Assembly: GCA_945872085.1 (NCBI GenBank)
Contig: CAMBYG010000008.1
Location: 1-40,540, forward strand
Reading direction: 5' to 3'
DNA: 40,540 nucleotides
DNA from: Chitinophaga pinensis
Lineage (GTDB): Bacteria > Bacteroidota > Bacteroidia > Chitinophagales > Chitinophagaceae
Part shown: positions 16,482 through 25,056 of the stretch, in pieces
Numbering within the stretch: the stretch's first letter is position 1
How the letters are laid out: every line of letters starts with the position of its first letter
Made by a program: the position numbers and the translations under genes
The notes under the pieces: generated by a model
Database searches by the model: none
What the model saw: the letters and a program-made list of their open reading frames with translations, nothing else
What the model was told of the DNA's origin: nothing

Positions 16482-19400
16482 ATGAATTTGCAAACCCTTC
16501 AAGGGATTTATCAAAATGACATCCATGTAAAACAAATGGTGGCAGGCCTTTCTGTGCCTAATGAACCATTTCGATTAAGTATAGAAAATAGCAGGGGTAG
16601 TTCCTTTAGTTTTATTTTTACAGCCGTATGGCAAGCCTACGAGGGCAATCATGTAGTAATAGCCAATGATAGAGAAGAAGCAGCTTATTTACATAATGAT
16701 ATAGAGCATCTATCTCATGCTTTAGATATTTGTTATTTTCCAGATTCGTACAAAAGAACTGGCAATTTTCATGAGTTGAACAGTAGTCATGTAATGCTCA
16801 GAACCGAAGCACTTACAAAATTTAGTCATCCACAAACGCGTAAAAAAGTACTGGTTACCTACCCAGAAGCCTTATTTGAGAAGGTGGTAGACCCTTCTAC
16901 TTTATCTAAAAATATGATACCCATAAAAGTGGGACAATCTTTAGATTTATTGCAGCTTTTTGAGCGCTTAGTAGCTTTAGGTTTTAAAAGAGAAGATTTT
17001 GTTTTTGAGCCAGGGCAATTTGCTATGCGTGGAGGTATATTAGATTTATACTCTTTCGGTAACGAACATCCTTATCGTATAGAATTATTTGGTGATGAAG
17101 TGGATAGCATTAGAATTTTTAATCCGGAAACCCAATTGTCGGAAAGAAAACTATTGCAAGTTTCTATTTTACCAAACATTGAAACCAATTTTGAGTCGCA
17201 ACAAAAAATTTCTTTATTAGATTATTTACCAGCTAATACTTGTTTTTGGATAAAGGATGTTGCGTATACGCATCAAAAATTAGATGCCATGGAGCGTGCA
17301 TTACCCGAGCAGTTAGCCATGCAGCCGGTAGCAATTGATAAAGAAGATAATTGGCTTCGTAGTATCGATATTCAAGATTTTGAAACAGCAGACAATTGGT
17401 TGTTGGGCATGCAACAACGTTCTATCATAGAATGGTATCATAAAGATATTGCTAAATTACTTAGAATAGATCCAGTACCGTGTATTAGCTTTGCAACGGA
17501 AGAACAACCTGTTTTTAATAGAAACTTTACTCTCTTAATTCAAAACATTCAATCTTATATTGCTAAAAATTATCAGGTTTTTATTTTCGCTGAAAATAGT
17601 AAGCAATTAGAACGCCTGAGAAGTATTTTTGAAGATTTAAAAGTTAGTATTGTTTTTCATCCTATTCCTATCGCGGTAAGCAAGGGTTTTATAGATCATC
17701 AGAAAAAAGTATTGGTTTATACCGATCATCAGATTTTTCAGCGCTATCATAAATTTAAAGTAAAGCAAGCATATACAAAGGGAAAAGCAATAACCATGCG
17801 CGCTTTGCGTGAATTGCAGCCAGGCGATTATGTTTCTCATATCGATCATGGAGTTGGTGTATATAGTGGCTTGCAAAAAATTGAAGTTAATGGTAATATG
17901 CAAGAAGCCATTAGAATTATTTATAGAGATAATGATGTACTCTATGTTAATATAAATGCACTTCATAAAATAACAAAGTATACTGGTAAAGAAGGTACCA
18001 AACCTAAAGTAAATAAATTAGGAAGTGATGCTTGGGATAAACTAAAAAATAAAACCCAAAAACAAGTAAAAGAAATAGCTACAGATTTAATCAAACTCTA
18101 TGCTAAGCGAAAGGCAACACAAGGGTTTTCGCATACACCGGATAGTTATTTGCAAACAGAATTAGAGGCTTCTTTTTTTTATGAAGATACTCCCGATCAA
18201 AGTAAGGCTACCATGGATGTAAAGCGCGATATGGAATCGCCTTCTCCTATGGATCGATTAGTATGTGGCGATGTTGGCTTTGGGAAAACCGAAATTGCTA
18301 TAAGGGCAGCTTTTAAAACCGTTGCGGATAGCAAACAAGCGGTTGTATTAGTACCCACAACCATTTTGGCATATCAACATTATCAAACCTTTAAAGAGCG
18401 ATTAAAAGAGTTTCCATGCACCGTAGATTATCTAAATAGATTTAAATCTGCAAAAGAAAAGAAAGAAACAATTAAAAAAGTGGCCGAAGGCAAAATAGAT
18501 ATTCTTATAGGCACACATGCGGTAGTTGGAAAAGATGTGAAATTTAGAGATTTAGGTTTGCTTATTATTGATGAGGAGCAGAAGTTTGGTGTAGCAGTAA
18601 AAGAAAAATTACGAGAGCTGAAGGCCAATGTGGATACCCTAACCCTAACGGCTACGCCTATACCCCGTACCCTTCAGTTTTCATTAATGAGTGCGCGCGA
18701 CTTGAGTATTATTAATACGCCTCCACCAAACAGACAGCCTGTGCATACAGAAATTGGTGTGTTTGATGAGCAGCTTATTAGAGAGGCTATTTATTTTGAA
18801 GTAGAAAGAGGAGGACAAGTTTATTTCATTCATAATAGAGTACAGTCCTTACCAGAAATGGTAAGCTTAATTAAAAATTGTTGCCCAGATGTAGAAGTTG
18901 GCATGGCCCACGGGCAAATGGAAGGACATCAATTAGAACAAGCCCTATTTGATTTTATAGATAAGAAATTTGATGTGTTATGCTGTACCAATATTGTAGA
19001 AAGCGGAGTAGATATTGAAAATGCTAATACTATTATTATAACCAATGCACATCAATTTGGATTAAGTGATTTACATCAATTACGCGGAAGGGTAGGAAGG
19101 AATAATAAAAAGGCTTTCTGTTATTTATTGGCACCACCAATTAGTACACTTCCTAATGATAGCAGAAGACGCTTACAAACATTGGAGCAATTTAATGAAT
19201 TGGGAAGTGGCTTTCAGATTGCAATGAGAGATTTGGATATTAGAGGAGCTGGAAATTTATTGGGAGGAGAGCAGAGTGGTTTTATTAATGATATCGGTTT
19301 TGAAATGTATCAGAAGATTTTGGATCAAGCTATAAGGGAACTGCGTAGTAAAGATTTCAAAGAGGTATTTAAAGAAGAATTAGCGCGTAAACAAGATTTT

Positions 19401-19868
19401 GTAAATGATTGTACCGTAGATACGGATTTAGAACTATTGATTCCAGATGATTATGTTAGTCATATCGGAGAGCGCTTATCTTTATATACACAACTCGATG
19501 AGATTGAAGACGAACAAGCATTAACTGTATTTTTACAACAATTACAAGATCGATTTGGTCCTATACCAGAGCAAGTACAAGAATTGGCTAAGGCATTACG
19601 TGCTAGAAAAATTGCTAAACAGCTGGGCTTCGAAAAGTTAATTTTAAAGAACGAGACGCTACGTCTTTACTTTTTAAACAACCCCGATTCTGCTTATTTT
19701 GAAAGTGCTCAATTTCAATTTATTATGCAATATGTGCAATTGCAATTAGCTAATGCTAAATTAAAACAAGTAGGCACTAATTTTATTTTGATAATTAATC
19801 AAGTAAAATCTATGAATGATGTTTTGTGGTATTTGGAGGGAATGGAAATGAAAGAAAATGCTAATTAA
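16482..19868 (+). CDS. mfd: Transcription-repair coupling factor Mfd
   Basis: Mfd removes RNA polymerase stalled at DNA damage and recruits UvrA. At 1128 residues the length is right. The order is the UvrB-like N-terminal module (FEPGQFAMRGGILDLYSF), the CarD-like RNA polymerase interaction domain (ELQPGDYVSHIDHGVG), the RecG-like translocase with Walker A GDVGFGKTE (K602), the DEEQKFG Walker B, TLTATPIPRTLQ, and motif VI (QLRGRVGR). The translocation motif RDLDIRGAGNLLG and a C-terminal TRCF domain (DRFGPIPEQV) follow. It is a single-gene unit: its own -7 box lies 8 bases upstream and a bidirectional terminator follows 2 bases after the stop. Confidence 0.98.
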   Translation: MNLQTLQGIYQNDIHVKQMVAGLSVPNEPFRLSIENSRGSSFSFIFTAVWQAYEGNHVVIANDREEAAYLHNDIEHLSHALDICYFPDSYKRTGNFHELNSSHVMLRTEALTKFSHPQTRKKVLVTYPEALFEKVVDPSTLSKNMIPIKVGQSLDLLQLFERLVALGFKREDFVFEPGQFAMRGGILDLYSFGNEHPYRIELFGDEVDSIRIFNPETQLSERKLLQVSILPNIETNFESQQKISLLDYLPANTCFWIKDVAYTHQKLDAMERALPEQLAMQPVAIDKEDNWLRSIDIQDFETADNWLLGMQQRSIIEWYHKDIAKLLRIDPVPCISFATEEQPVFNRNFTLLIQNIQSYIAKNYQVFIFAENSKQLERLRSIFEDLKVSIVFHPIPIAVSKGFIDHQKKVLVYTDHQIFQRYHKFKVKQAYTKGKAITMRALRELQPGDYVSHIDHGVGVYSGLQKIEVNGNMQEAIRIIYRDNDVLYVNINALHKITKYTGKEGTKPKVNKLGSDAWDKLKNKTQKQVKEIATDLIKLYAKRKATQGFSHTPDSYLQTELEASFFYEDTPDQSKATMDVKRDMESPSPMDRLVCGDVGFGKTEIAIRAAFKTVADSKQAVVLVPTTILAYQHYQTFKERLKEFPCTVDYLNRFKSAKEKKETIKKVAEGKIDILIGTHAVVGKDVKFRDLGLLIIDEEQKFGVAVKEKLRELKANVDTLTLTATPIPRTLQFSLMSARDLSIINTPPPNRQPVHTEIGVFDEQLIREAIYFEVERGGQVYFIHNRVQSLPEMVSLIKNCCPDVEVGMAHGQMEGHQLEQALFDFIDKKFDVLCCTNIVESGVDIENANTIIITNAHQFGLSDLHQLRGRVGRNNKKAFCYLLAPPISTLPNDSRRRLQTLEQFNELGSGFQIAMRDLDIRGAGNLLGGEQSGFINDIGFEMYQKILDQAIRELRSKDFKEVFKEELARKQDFVNDCTVDTDLELLIPDDYVSHIGERLSLYTQLDEIEDEQALTVFLQQLQDRFGPIPEQVQELAKALRARKIAKQLGFEKLILKNETLRLYFLNNPDSAYFESAQFQFIMQYVQLQLANAKLKQVGTNFILIINQVKSMNDVLWYLEGMEMKENAN

Positions 19869-19870
19869 TA

Positions 19871-19900
19871 AAAAAGCTTAGTCGAGAGACTAAGCTTTTT
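19871..19900. terminator. Bidirectional terminator between mfd and htpG
   Basis: A perfect 13-bp stem (19871-19883 with 19888-19900) closes a 4-base gaga loop and has A- and T-runs at its two ends. It sits in the 43-base gap between two converging genes. Confidence 0.92.
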
Positions 19901-19911
19901 ATATTAACGCA

Positions 19912-21720
19912 CTATAAGTTTTCTATGCTTCTATTTATAAACTGTGTCAGTTGTTCACCTTGTAGTAGTTGTTTAGAAAGAAGCGCCAAATCAATTAATT
20001 GTTGAGTGGTTGCCTTTTGCTTTCCTTCTTCCATTGCTAATAAAGAGAGTGCTTTAGGATGGTTGCTATTAATAACTAGATTATAGCTAGATGGCATATC
20101 GCCAAACATGCTCATTCCTTGCATGGCACTCATATCTTTCATGCGGCGCATAAATTCATCTTCAGTAATAGCTACAAAACTATCATCAGGCGCTAAGGCT
20201 TGTGTTTTTACAGTTAGTTTAATTTTATTTTGTTCAATACTTTCAAAAAGGGATGTTATTTTTTTAGTTGCTTCTTCATCTAAGACACTCTCTCTGGTAG
20301 TTCCTTTATCAATTAATTGCTCTATAGAATCTGCATCTATTCTTTTTACTTTAACTTTTTCAAAATGCTGTTCGATGTAATTAACAAAGTGATTATCTAA
20401 AACCCCTTCTAATTTTAATACATCGTAGCCTTTGTTGGTAGCTGCTTGTAGATAACTGTGTTGCGTTTCGGCATTGTTTGTATACAGAATTACTGCATTA
20501 TCTTCTTTATCAGTTTGTACAACTTTTATTTTTTCTACATATTCTTTAAGTTCCGTAAATACACCTTGCGTATTTTCTAATAAGCAAAATTCTTGCGCGC
20601 GTTCAGCAAACTTCTCATCGCTTAGCATACCATATTTTACAAATACATCCATACTACTCCATTTCTTTTCAAAATCTGCACGATCATTTTTGAAGAGTTC
20701 TTTGAGCTTATCAGATACTTTCTTGCTAATGTGTTGTGTTATTTTTTTAACATTGGCATCACTTTGCAAACTACTTCTAGATACGTTCAATGGAATATCT
20801 GGTGAATCGATCACGCCATGTAATAACATCAAGAATTCAGGTAAAATATCTTTAACATTATCCGTTACAAATACCTGATTGCAGTATAATTGTACTTTAT
20901 GTTTTTCAGCGTCAATGCTATTTGTAATTTTAGGAAAGTATAAAACGCCGGTTAAATTAAATGGATAATCAACATTCAAGTGTATCCAGAATAATGGCGC
21001 TGCAGCCATAGGATATAATTCTGAATAAAAAGAAGTGTAATCATCATCGGTCAATTCACTTGGCTTTTTAGTCCAGATAGGATGTGTATTATTGATTGCT
21101 TTTTCTTCAAATTCAATAGTAATTGGTAAGAATTTGCAGTACTTAGAAAGTAATTGTTGAATTCTGTACGTTTCTAAAAATTCTTCACTTTCTTCATTGA
21201 TATGTAAAATGATATCGGTGCCTCTCTCTGCTCTGTTGCCTTCTGAAAGTGTAAAAGAGGTAGATCCATCACAAGTCCAATGTGCTGCAGGACTATCTTT
21301 AAATGATTTTGTTTGTATTTCCACCTTAGAAGCAACCATAAATCCAGAATAGAAACCTAATCCAAAATGGCCTATAATATTAGCATCTGCTTTGTCTTTA
21401 TATTTTTCTACAAAAGCTTCAGCTCCAGAGAATGCCAATTGATTGATGTATTGTTCAATTTCTTCAGCGCTCATACCAATACCATTGTCTCTAATAGTAA
21501 GGGTTTTATTTTCTTTGTCAATATGTACGCTTACTTTTAAAGGAGCATCACCCATATTAGCTTCGCCTATAGAAGATAGTGTTTTTAGTTTTTGACAAGC
21601 ATCTACAGCATTGGATACGAGTTCTCTTAAAAAGATTTCATGATCACTGTACAAGAATTTTTTGATGATGGGAAATATGTTTTCCGTATGTACACTGATT
21701 TTTCCTGTTTTATTATTCAT
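19912..21720 (-). CDS. htpG: Molecular chaperone HtpG (Hsp90)
   Basis: This 602-residue protein is a bacterial Hsp90. The GHKL ATPase pocket is intact: FLRELVSNAVDACQ (E33, N37, D40), DNGIGM and GHFGLGFYSGFMV. The middle domain has the client and catalytic loop region (YPFNLTGVLYFPK, SSLQSDANVKKI) and a C-terminal dimerisation region ends the protein. It is 20-30 residues shorter than E. coli HtpG, within the family range. It stands alone, with a good promoter (TAAATTTG) 28 bases upstream and terminators on both sides. I see no CIRCE element in the upstream gap. Confidence 0.97.
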   Translation of the reverse strand: MNNKTGKISVHTENIFPIIKKFLYSDHEIFLRELVSNAVDACQKLKTLSSIGEANMGDAPLKVSVHIDKENKTLTIRDNGIGMSAEEIEQYINQLAFSGAEAFVEKYKDKADANIIGHFGLGFYSGFMVASKVEIQTKSFKDSPAAHWTCDGSTSFTLSEGNRAERGTDIILHINEESEEFLETYRIQQLLSKYCKFLPITIEFEEKAINNTHPIWTKKPSELTDDDYTSFYSELYPMAAAPLFWIHLNVDYPFNLTGVLYFPKITNSIDAEKHKVQLYCNQVFVTDNVKDILPEFLMLLHGVIDSPDIPLNVSRSSLQSDANVKKITQHISKKVSDKLKELFKNDRADFEKKWSSMDVFVKYGMLSDEKFAERAQEFCLLENTQGVFTELKEYVEKIKVVQTDKEDNAVILYTNNAETQHSYLQAATNKGYDVLKLEGVLDNHFVNYIEQHFEKVKVKRIDADSIEQLIDKGTTRESVLDEEATKKITSLFESIEQNKIKLTVKTQALAPDDSFVAITEDEFMRRMKDMSAMQGMSMFGDMPSSYNLVINSNHPKALSLLAMEEGKQKATTQQLIDLALLSKQLLQGEQLTQFINRSIENL

Positions 21721-21747
21721 AGTCTTTTGATTTTATATTATGTATAG

Positions 21748-21774
21748 CAAATTTATTGCCTTTGTTTTTTTCAA
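21748..21774 (-). promoter_or_regulatory. htpG promoter
   Basis: On the reverse strand TAAATTTG (21748-21755) is a perfect TAnnTTTG -7 box, followed by C. A TTG (21772-21774) lies 16 bases upstream of it, close to the -33 position. Confidence 0.65.
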
Positions 21775-21828
21775 GAAATATTGACATATTTTTCTGCCAT
21801 TATTAAAGTAGCAAGCAAATTCTTGACA

Positions 21829-21856
21829 GAAAAAATGCCTCTTGTAAGAGGCATTT
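21829..21856 (-). terminator. Terminator after the RNase E/G gene
   Basis: An 11-bp stem (21833-21843 with 21846-21856) is followed on the reverse strand by a run of T. It begins 3 bases after the RNase E/G stop. Confidence 0.88.
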
Positions 21857-21858
21857 AA

Positions 21859-23415
21859 TTATAGTTTAATAATATCATCTGTGCGTTTATCGATAAACAC
21901 ATACTGTGTAAGCGGTGCATTAATATCTGCTTGAATAGCAACATTAACCTTATATTTCCAAAACCATTTCCATTTTATAGAAGAAAAGATACCACCTTTT
22001 GTAAGATAAGATTTCACAATTGGGTTTACTTGTAAACTTAGGTTTTTATGACCTTGATTAAGTAAGTATTGGAAATCTTTTTCAATGTCATCTGCCAATA
22101 AAATAGATGGTCCAATGATCCCCGACCCTTTACAACTAGGGCACATTTCGGCAGTTACGATATTCAATTCTGGGCGTAAACGCTGACGCGTAATTTGCAT
22201 CAGGCCAAATTTAGATATTGGTAAAATTGTATGTTTAGCCCTATCATGTTTAAGAAGGGCTTCCATTGCATCCAACAATTGTTTTTTGTTGTCTGGCAAT
22301 TTCATGTCAATAAAATCAATGATAATGATACCTCCAAGATCTCTTAAGCGCAATTGGCGAGCAATCTCTTCGGCTGCTTCTAAGTTAGTAGCCAGTGCAT
22401 TCTGTTCTTGTCCTGCTTCTGCGCTTCTTGTTCCACTATTTACATCTATTACGTGAAGTGCTTCGGTATGTTCAATAATTAAGTAAGAACCACTATTTAA
22501 ATTTATTGTTTTTCCAAAAGAAGATTTTACTTGTTTCGAAACACCATATTGTTCAAATAAGGCCATGCTCGAAGTGTGCAAGCTAACAATATCTCTTTTT
22601 TCAGGAGCAATTCTGCTGATGTATTCACGTGTTTCATTGTAAATGGCTTTGTCATTCACAACAATACGTTGAAAATCAGCACTTAGTAAGTCTCTAAGTA
22701 TTGAATTTGTTTTACCTTGTTCGCTTAAAATGATTTGCGGTGCCTTAGCATCTATTAATTTTTCTTGGATTTGAGCCCAAGTGGCTGCTAATTCTAAAAT
22801 GTCGTTATGCAGTTCGGTAGTACTTTTACCTTCGGCAGCAGTTCTTACAATAACACCAAAGTTCTTTGGTTTTACACTTTCAACAATTTTTTGAAGGCGT
22901 TTTCTTTCATCTGCAGCATGTATTTTTCTAGATACAGCTACTACATCATTGAAAGGAGTTATTACTACAAATCTTCCAGGTAGCGAAATTTCGCAACTCA
23001 ATCTTGGCCCTTTTGCAGAAATTGGTTCTTTTAAAATTTGAACTAATATCTCTGGCTTTTGATTAAATACTTCTGTGATTTTACCATTTTTAGCAATTTC
23101 TTTTTCAACATTAAAATTACTAAAGTCATTACCCCAAGATGGTTTTCCAGTGATGGATTCTCGTGTAAATTTGGAAAGTGAATTTAAATACGGACTTAAA
23201 TCGGTATAATGTAAAAAGGCGTCTTTTTCGTAACCTACATTTACGAAGGTAGCATTGAGACCTGGCATTAACTTCTTAACCTTGCCCAAATAGATATCTC
23301 CTACAGCAAAGTCGTTTTGACCTTTTTCAAAATGCAATTCAACTAATCGCTTATCTTCTAAAAGTGCAATTTCTACACCTTCTTCCGATGCATTAATGAT
23401 TAATTCTTTGTTCAT
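21859..23415 (-). CDS. rng: Ribonuclease E/G family endoribonuclease
   Basis: I use the ATG at 23415, which gives MNKELIINASEEGVEIALLEDKRLVE; an upstream ATG at 23451 adds 12 residues not seen in the family. The 518-residue product has an S1 RNA-binding domain (GDIYLGKVKKLMPGLNATFVNVG, quoted by its ends GDIYLGKV and NATFVNVG) and the RNase H-like catalytic core with metal ligand Asp in DVNSGT and IIDFIDM. The Zn-link motif CPSCKGSG and a small C-terminal domain follow. Length and lack of a long disordered scaffold make it RNase G-like. It processes rRNA and mRNA 5' ends. On the same strand upstream lie a 21-bp hairpin and the mS38-like gene. The gene order HU to rng is one I associate with Bacteroidota. 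Confidence 0.95.
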   Translation of the reverse strand: MNKELIINASEEGVEIALLEDKRLVELHFEKGQNDFAVGDIYLGKVKKLMPGLNATFVNVGYEKDAFLHYTDLSPYLNSLSKFTRESITGKPSWGNDFSNFNVEKEIAKNGKITEVFNQKPEILVQILKEPISAKGPRLSCEISLPGRFVVITPFNDVVAVSRKIHAADERKRLQKIVESVKPKNFGVIVRTAAEGKSTTELHNDILELAATWAQIQEKLIDAKAPQIILSEQGKTNSILRDLLSADFQRIVVNDKAIYNETREYISRIAPEKRDIVSLHTSSMALFEQYGVSKQVKSSFGKTINLNSGSYLIIEHTEALHVIDVNSGTRSAEAGQEQNALATNLEAAEEIARQLRLRDLGGIIIIDFIDMKLPDNKKQLLDAMEALLKHDRAKHTILPISKFGLMQITRQRLRPELNIVTAEMCPSCKGSGIIGPSILLADDIEKDFQYLLNQGHKNLSLQVNPIVKSYLTKGGIFSSIKWKWFWKYKVNVAIQADINAPLTQYVFIDKRTDDIIKL

Positions 23416-23475
23416 AAATTGCCCATCTCTACACTCTTTCGTAATAAACAAAAGAGTTTAATAAAAATTAGTTAC

Positions 23476-23521
23476 ATAGAAATAATCACATGCTTTTTGT
23501 AAAGCATGTGATTATTTCTAT
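23476..23521 (-). repeat. Perfect 21-bp inverted repeat (hairpin) in the leader of rng
   Basis: Arms 23476-23496 and 23501-23521 are exact reverse complements around a 4-base loop (ttgt on the + strand). No T-run directly follows on either strand, so it is not a textbook terminator. It lies 34 bases after the mS38-like stop and 60 bases before the rng ATG on the reverse strand. Confidence 0.9.
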
Positions 23522-23554
23522 ATAACCGTTTCAGATAGTTTAAACTAGGTTTAA

Positions 23555-23647
23555 CTATTTATTTTTTTTATGACGGTTTTTTCTCAAACGTTTTTTGCGT
23601 TTGTGAGTTGCAATTTTATGTCTTTTTCTTTTTTTACCACACGGCAT
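23555..23647 (-). CDS. Mini ribosome-associated protein, AURKAIP1/COX24 (mS38-like) domain, 30 residues
   Basis: A 31-codon frame with ATG at 23647 and TAG at 23555 encodes MPCGKKRKRHKIATHKRKKR followed by LRKNRHKKNK. The composition is over half Lys, Arg and His. The core KKRKRHKxxTHKxKKRLRKxRHK is the C-terminal motif of AURKAIP1/COX24, the mitochondrial small-subunit protein mS38, and short stand-alone copies are common in Bacteroidota genomes, which is family knowledge. It is likely to bind 16S rRNA in the small subunit. It lies 18 bases downstream of the TPR gene and before the rng leader hairpin, all on the same strand. It is too short for ordinary gene finders, so it is easily missed. 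Confidence 0.88.
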   Translation of the reverse strand: MPCGKKRKRHKIATHKRKKRLRKNRHKKNK

Positions 23648-23665
23648 AACTAAATGTTTTAAAAG

Positions 23666-24505
23666 TTACTTAAATGAATTTATATATGTATCTATATCCT
23701 TACTAAAAGCAGGATTATTTACTAATTTTTTACACTGTTCAAACAAAACAATGGCTTTCTCTTTCTCTCCTTTTCCTTTATACGCTTCTGCCAAAAAGTA
23801 GAGTACTTCTGTATTCTTAGGTTCTATGGTTTTTAATCGTTCCAATCGGACAATTGCTTTGTCAAATTGTTGAGATTGAACGGCCATTTTGCCTAACAAA
23901 ATGTTAGCAGGTACATGATCTGGATGTTCTTTTACAATTCCTAATAGAATTTGAACGCCCTTCATGGTTTCTCCTACTCCTTGAATAAAACAGCTAGCAA
24001 GAGCCATTTTAACCGTATCATTATTTGGATTGCTTTGTAAAGACTGATCGAAACAACTAATTGCTTGTTTAGCCTCCCAAATTTGAAGTCCTTGGTAAGG
24101 GGCTTCATGCATGAGGTCCAAATGTAATTGGCCTGCAAAATTGAGGTTTTTTTCTGAATTTTCCAACTTTGCTTTTTCACCAAAGTAATAGGCAGCCATG
24201 TTTAGCTTGTCTGCTGCTTTCCATAAACGAACTAATGTATCATAAACACCTGATTGTAAAGCAGTTGTGCTGTTTGTCAATTGCTTTTCAAGGTTTGTAA
24301 TGGTACTAGCATTTTTTGTGTTCATCTGATTGAGGAACACCGTTTTTAGAGAATCAAAGGAAAAAGTAGCAGATATAGCTTCTGTATTGGCATGATCTGC
24401 CGTTTTAGAAGTTGTATTTTGAGGCGGCTTAGTAGATCCAAAAAAGTAAATTAGACCAATTAAGCCGATAGCAACTAATAAAAAAAGGAACTGATTGTTT
24501 TTCAA
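23666..24505 (-). CDS. Membrane-anchored TPR-repeat protein
   Basis: The 279-residue product starts at a TTG codon (24505) with a single N-terminal hydrophobic anchor (residues about 5-22, FLFLLVAIGLIGLIYFFG), then a Thr/Ala-rich linker and a helical repeat region. TPR motifs are clear in the C-terminal half (NPNNDTVKMALASCFIQG, PDHVPANILLGKMAVQSQQF, PKNTEVLYFLAEAYKGKGE, ending EKAIVLFEQCKKL). The repeats probably face the periplasm and act as a protein-binding scaffold; the partner is unknown. A perfect -7 box lies 19 bases before the TTG, which supports that start. It follows the HU gene on the same strand and is 18 bases before the mS38-like gene. Confidence 0.87.
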   Translation of the reverse strand: MKNNQFLFLLVAIGLIGLIYFFGSTKPPQNTTSKTADHANTEAISATFSFDSLKTVFLNQMNTKNASTITNLEKQLTNSTTALQSGVYDTLVRLWKAADKLNMAAYYFGEKAKLENSEKNLNFAGQLHLDLMHEAPYQGLQIWEAKQAISCFDQSLQSNPNNDTVKMALASCFIQGVGETMKGVQILLGIVKEHPDHVPANILLGKMAVQSQQFDKAIVRLERLKTIEPKNTEVLYFLAEAYKGKGEKEKAIVLFEQCKKLVNNPAFSKDIDTYINSFK

Positions 24506-24524
24506 AATAATAATAAATTGACTG

Positions 24525-24532
24525 CAAAGATA
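24525..24532 (-). promoter_or_regulatory. Bacteroidota -7 box (TATCTTTG) of the TPR gene
   Basis: On the reverse strand this reads TATCTTTG followed by C, a perfect TAnnTTTGC match, 19 bases before the TTG start at 24505. It suggests that the TPR/mS38-like/rng group can be transcribed separately from the HU gene. Confidence 0.6.
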
Positions 24533-24567
24533 CTAAACCTTAGGCAGTTATAGGTATACTTATACCC

Positions 24568-24861
24568 TTAACTTTTTGGTTTGGTAGCTATTTTCACCTC
24601 TTGCACAAATTCTTTTGCTGGCTTAAATGCAGGGATATGGTGTTCTGGAATTTCAACAGCAATATTTTTCTTGATGTTTCTACCAATTTTTGCTGCTCGT
24701 TTTTTTAGTATGAAACTACCGAAACCGCGTACAAATACTGGTTCTCCTTCTATTAACGAAGTTTTAACTTCTTTAAAAAAAGTTTCTAGGGTTACTAAGA
24801 TATCAACTTTGGGAATTCCGGTTTTTTCAGCAATATTGCTTACTACATCTGCTTTTCTCAT
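24568..24861 (-). CDS. HU/IHF-family DNA-binding protein
   Basis: The 97-residue product is a histone-like protein: MRKADVVSNIAEKTGIP start, helical dimerisation half, then VFVRGFGSFILKKRAAKIGRN (signature GFGSF) and a beta-arm with the DNA-intercalating P-x-F segment (HHIPAFKPAKEF). It bends and compacts DNA. The arm sequence is closer to IHF-beta-like proteins of Bacteroidota than to E. coli HU, but the distinction is not safe by eye. It is the first gene of a reverse-strand series leading to rng. A complete promoter lies about 120 bases upstream, leaving a leader of roughly 115 bases. Confidence 0.95.
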   Translation of the reverse strand: MRKADVVSNIAEKTGIPKVDILVTLETFFKEVKTSLIEGEPVFVRGFGSFILKKRAAKIGRNIKKNIAVEIPEHHIPAFKPAKEFVQEVKIATKPKS

Positions 24862-24982
24862 GATTGTTTTTTTAAAGGTTATTTAAAAATTTATGGATGT
24901 ATTGGTTAGAAAAAAAATAAGTTGATTTTTTTACTACTGATAATCAAACAATAGCTGAGGTCGAATCTCAATCGTTGCCCTA

Positions 24983-25011
24983 CAAAACTATTATTTTTTT
25001 TGAGAAATCAA
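24983..25011 (-). promoter_or_regulatory. Promoter of the HU-family gene
   Basis: On the reverse strand, TTG (25009-25011), an 18-base spacer and TAGTTTTG (24983-24990) fit the Bacteroidota consensus TTG-N(17-23)-TAnnTTTG. The leader to the HU ATG at 24861 would be about 115 bases. Confidence 0.6.
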
Positions 25012-25033
25012 AACTAATAGCCTATTTCTTTAC

Positions 25034-25041
25034 TAATTTTG
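25034..25041 (+). promoter_or_regulatory. Bacteroidota -7 box (TAATTTTG) of ctaA
   Basis: This perfect TAnnTTTG match ends 15 bases before the GTG at 25057. It overlaps the alternative TTG codon at 25039, which therefore cannot be the translation start of a message from this promoter. Confidence 0.55.
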
Positions 25042-25056
25042 TTAAAATTCATTTTT

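Noticed and set aside
23476-23521. Hairpin as a CRISPR repeat or insertion-sequence end
   Set aside because: It is a single inverted repeat with no direct copies, spacers, transposase or target duplication.
24950-24985. T-arm-like sequence (gaggtcgaatctc) hinting at a tRNA
   Set aside because: The stem is only 4 bp, and no acceptor, D-arm or anticodon arm can be laid out around it.
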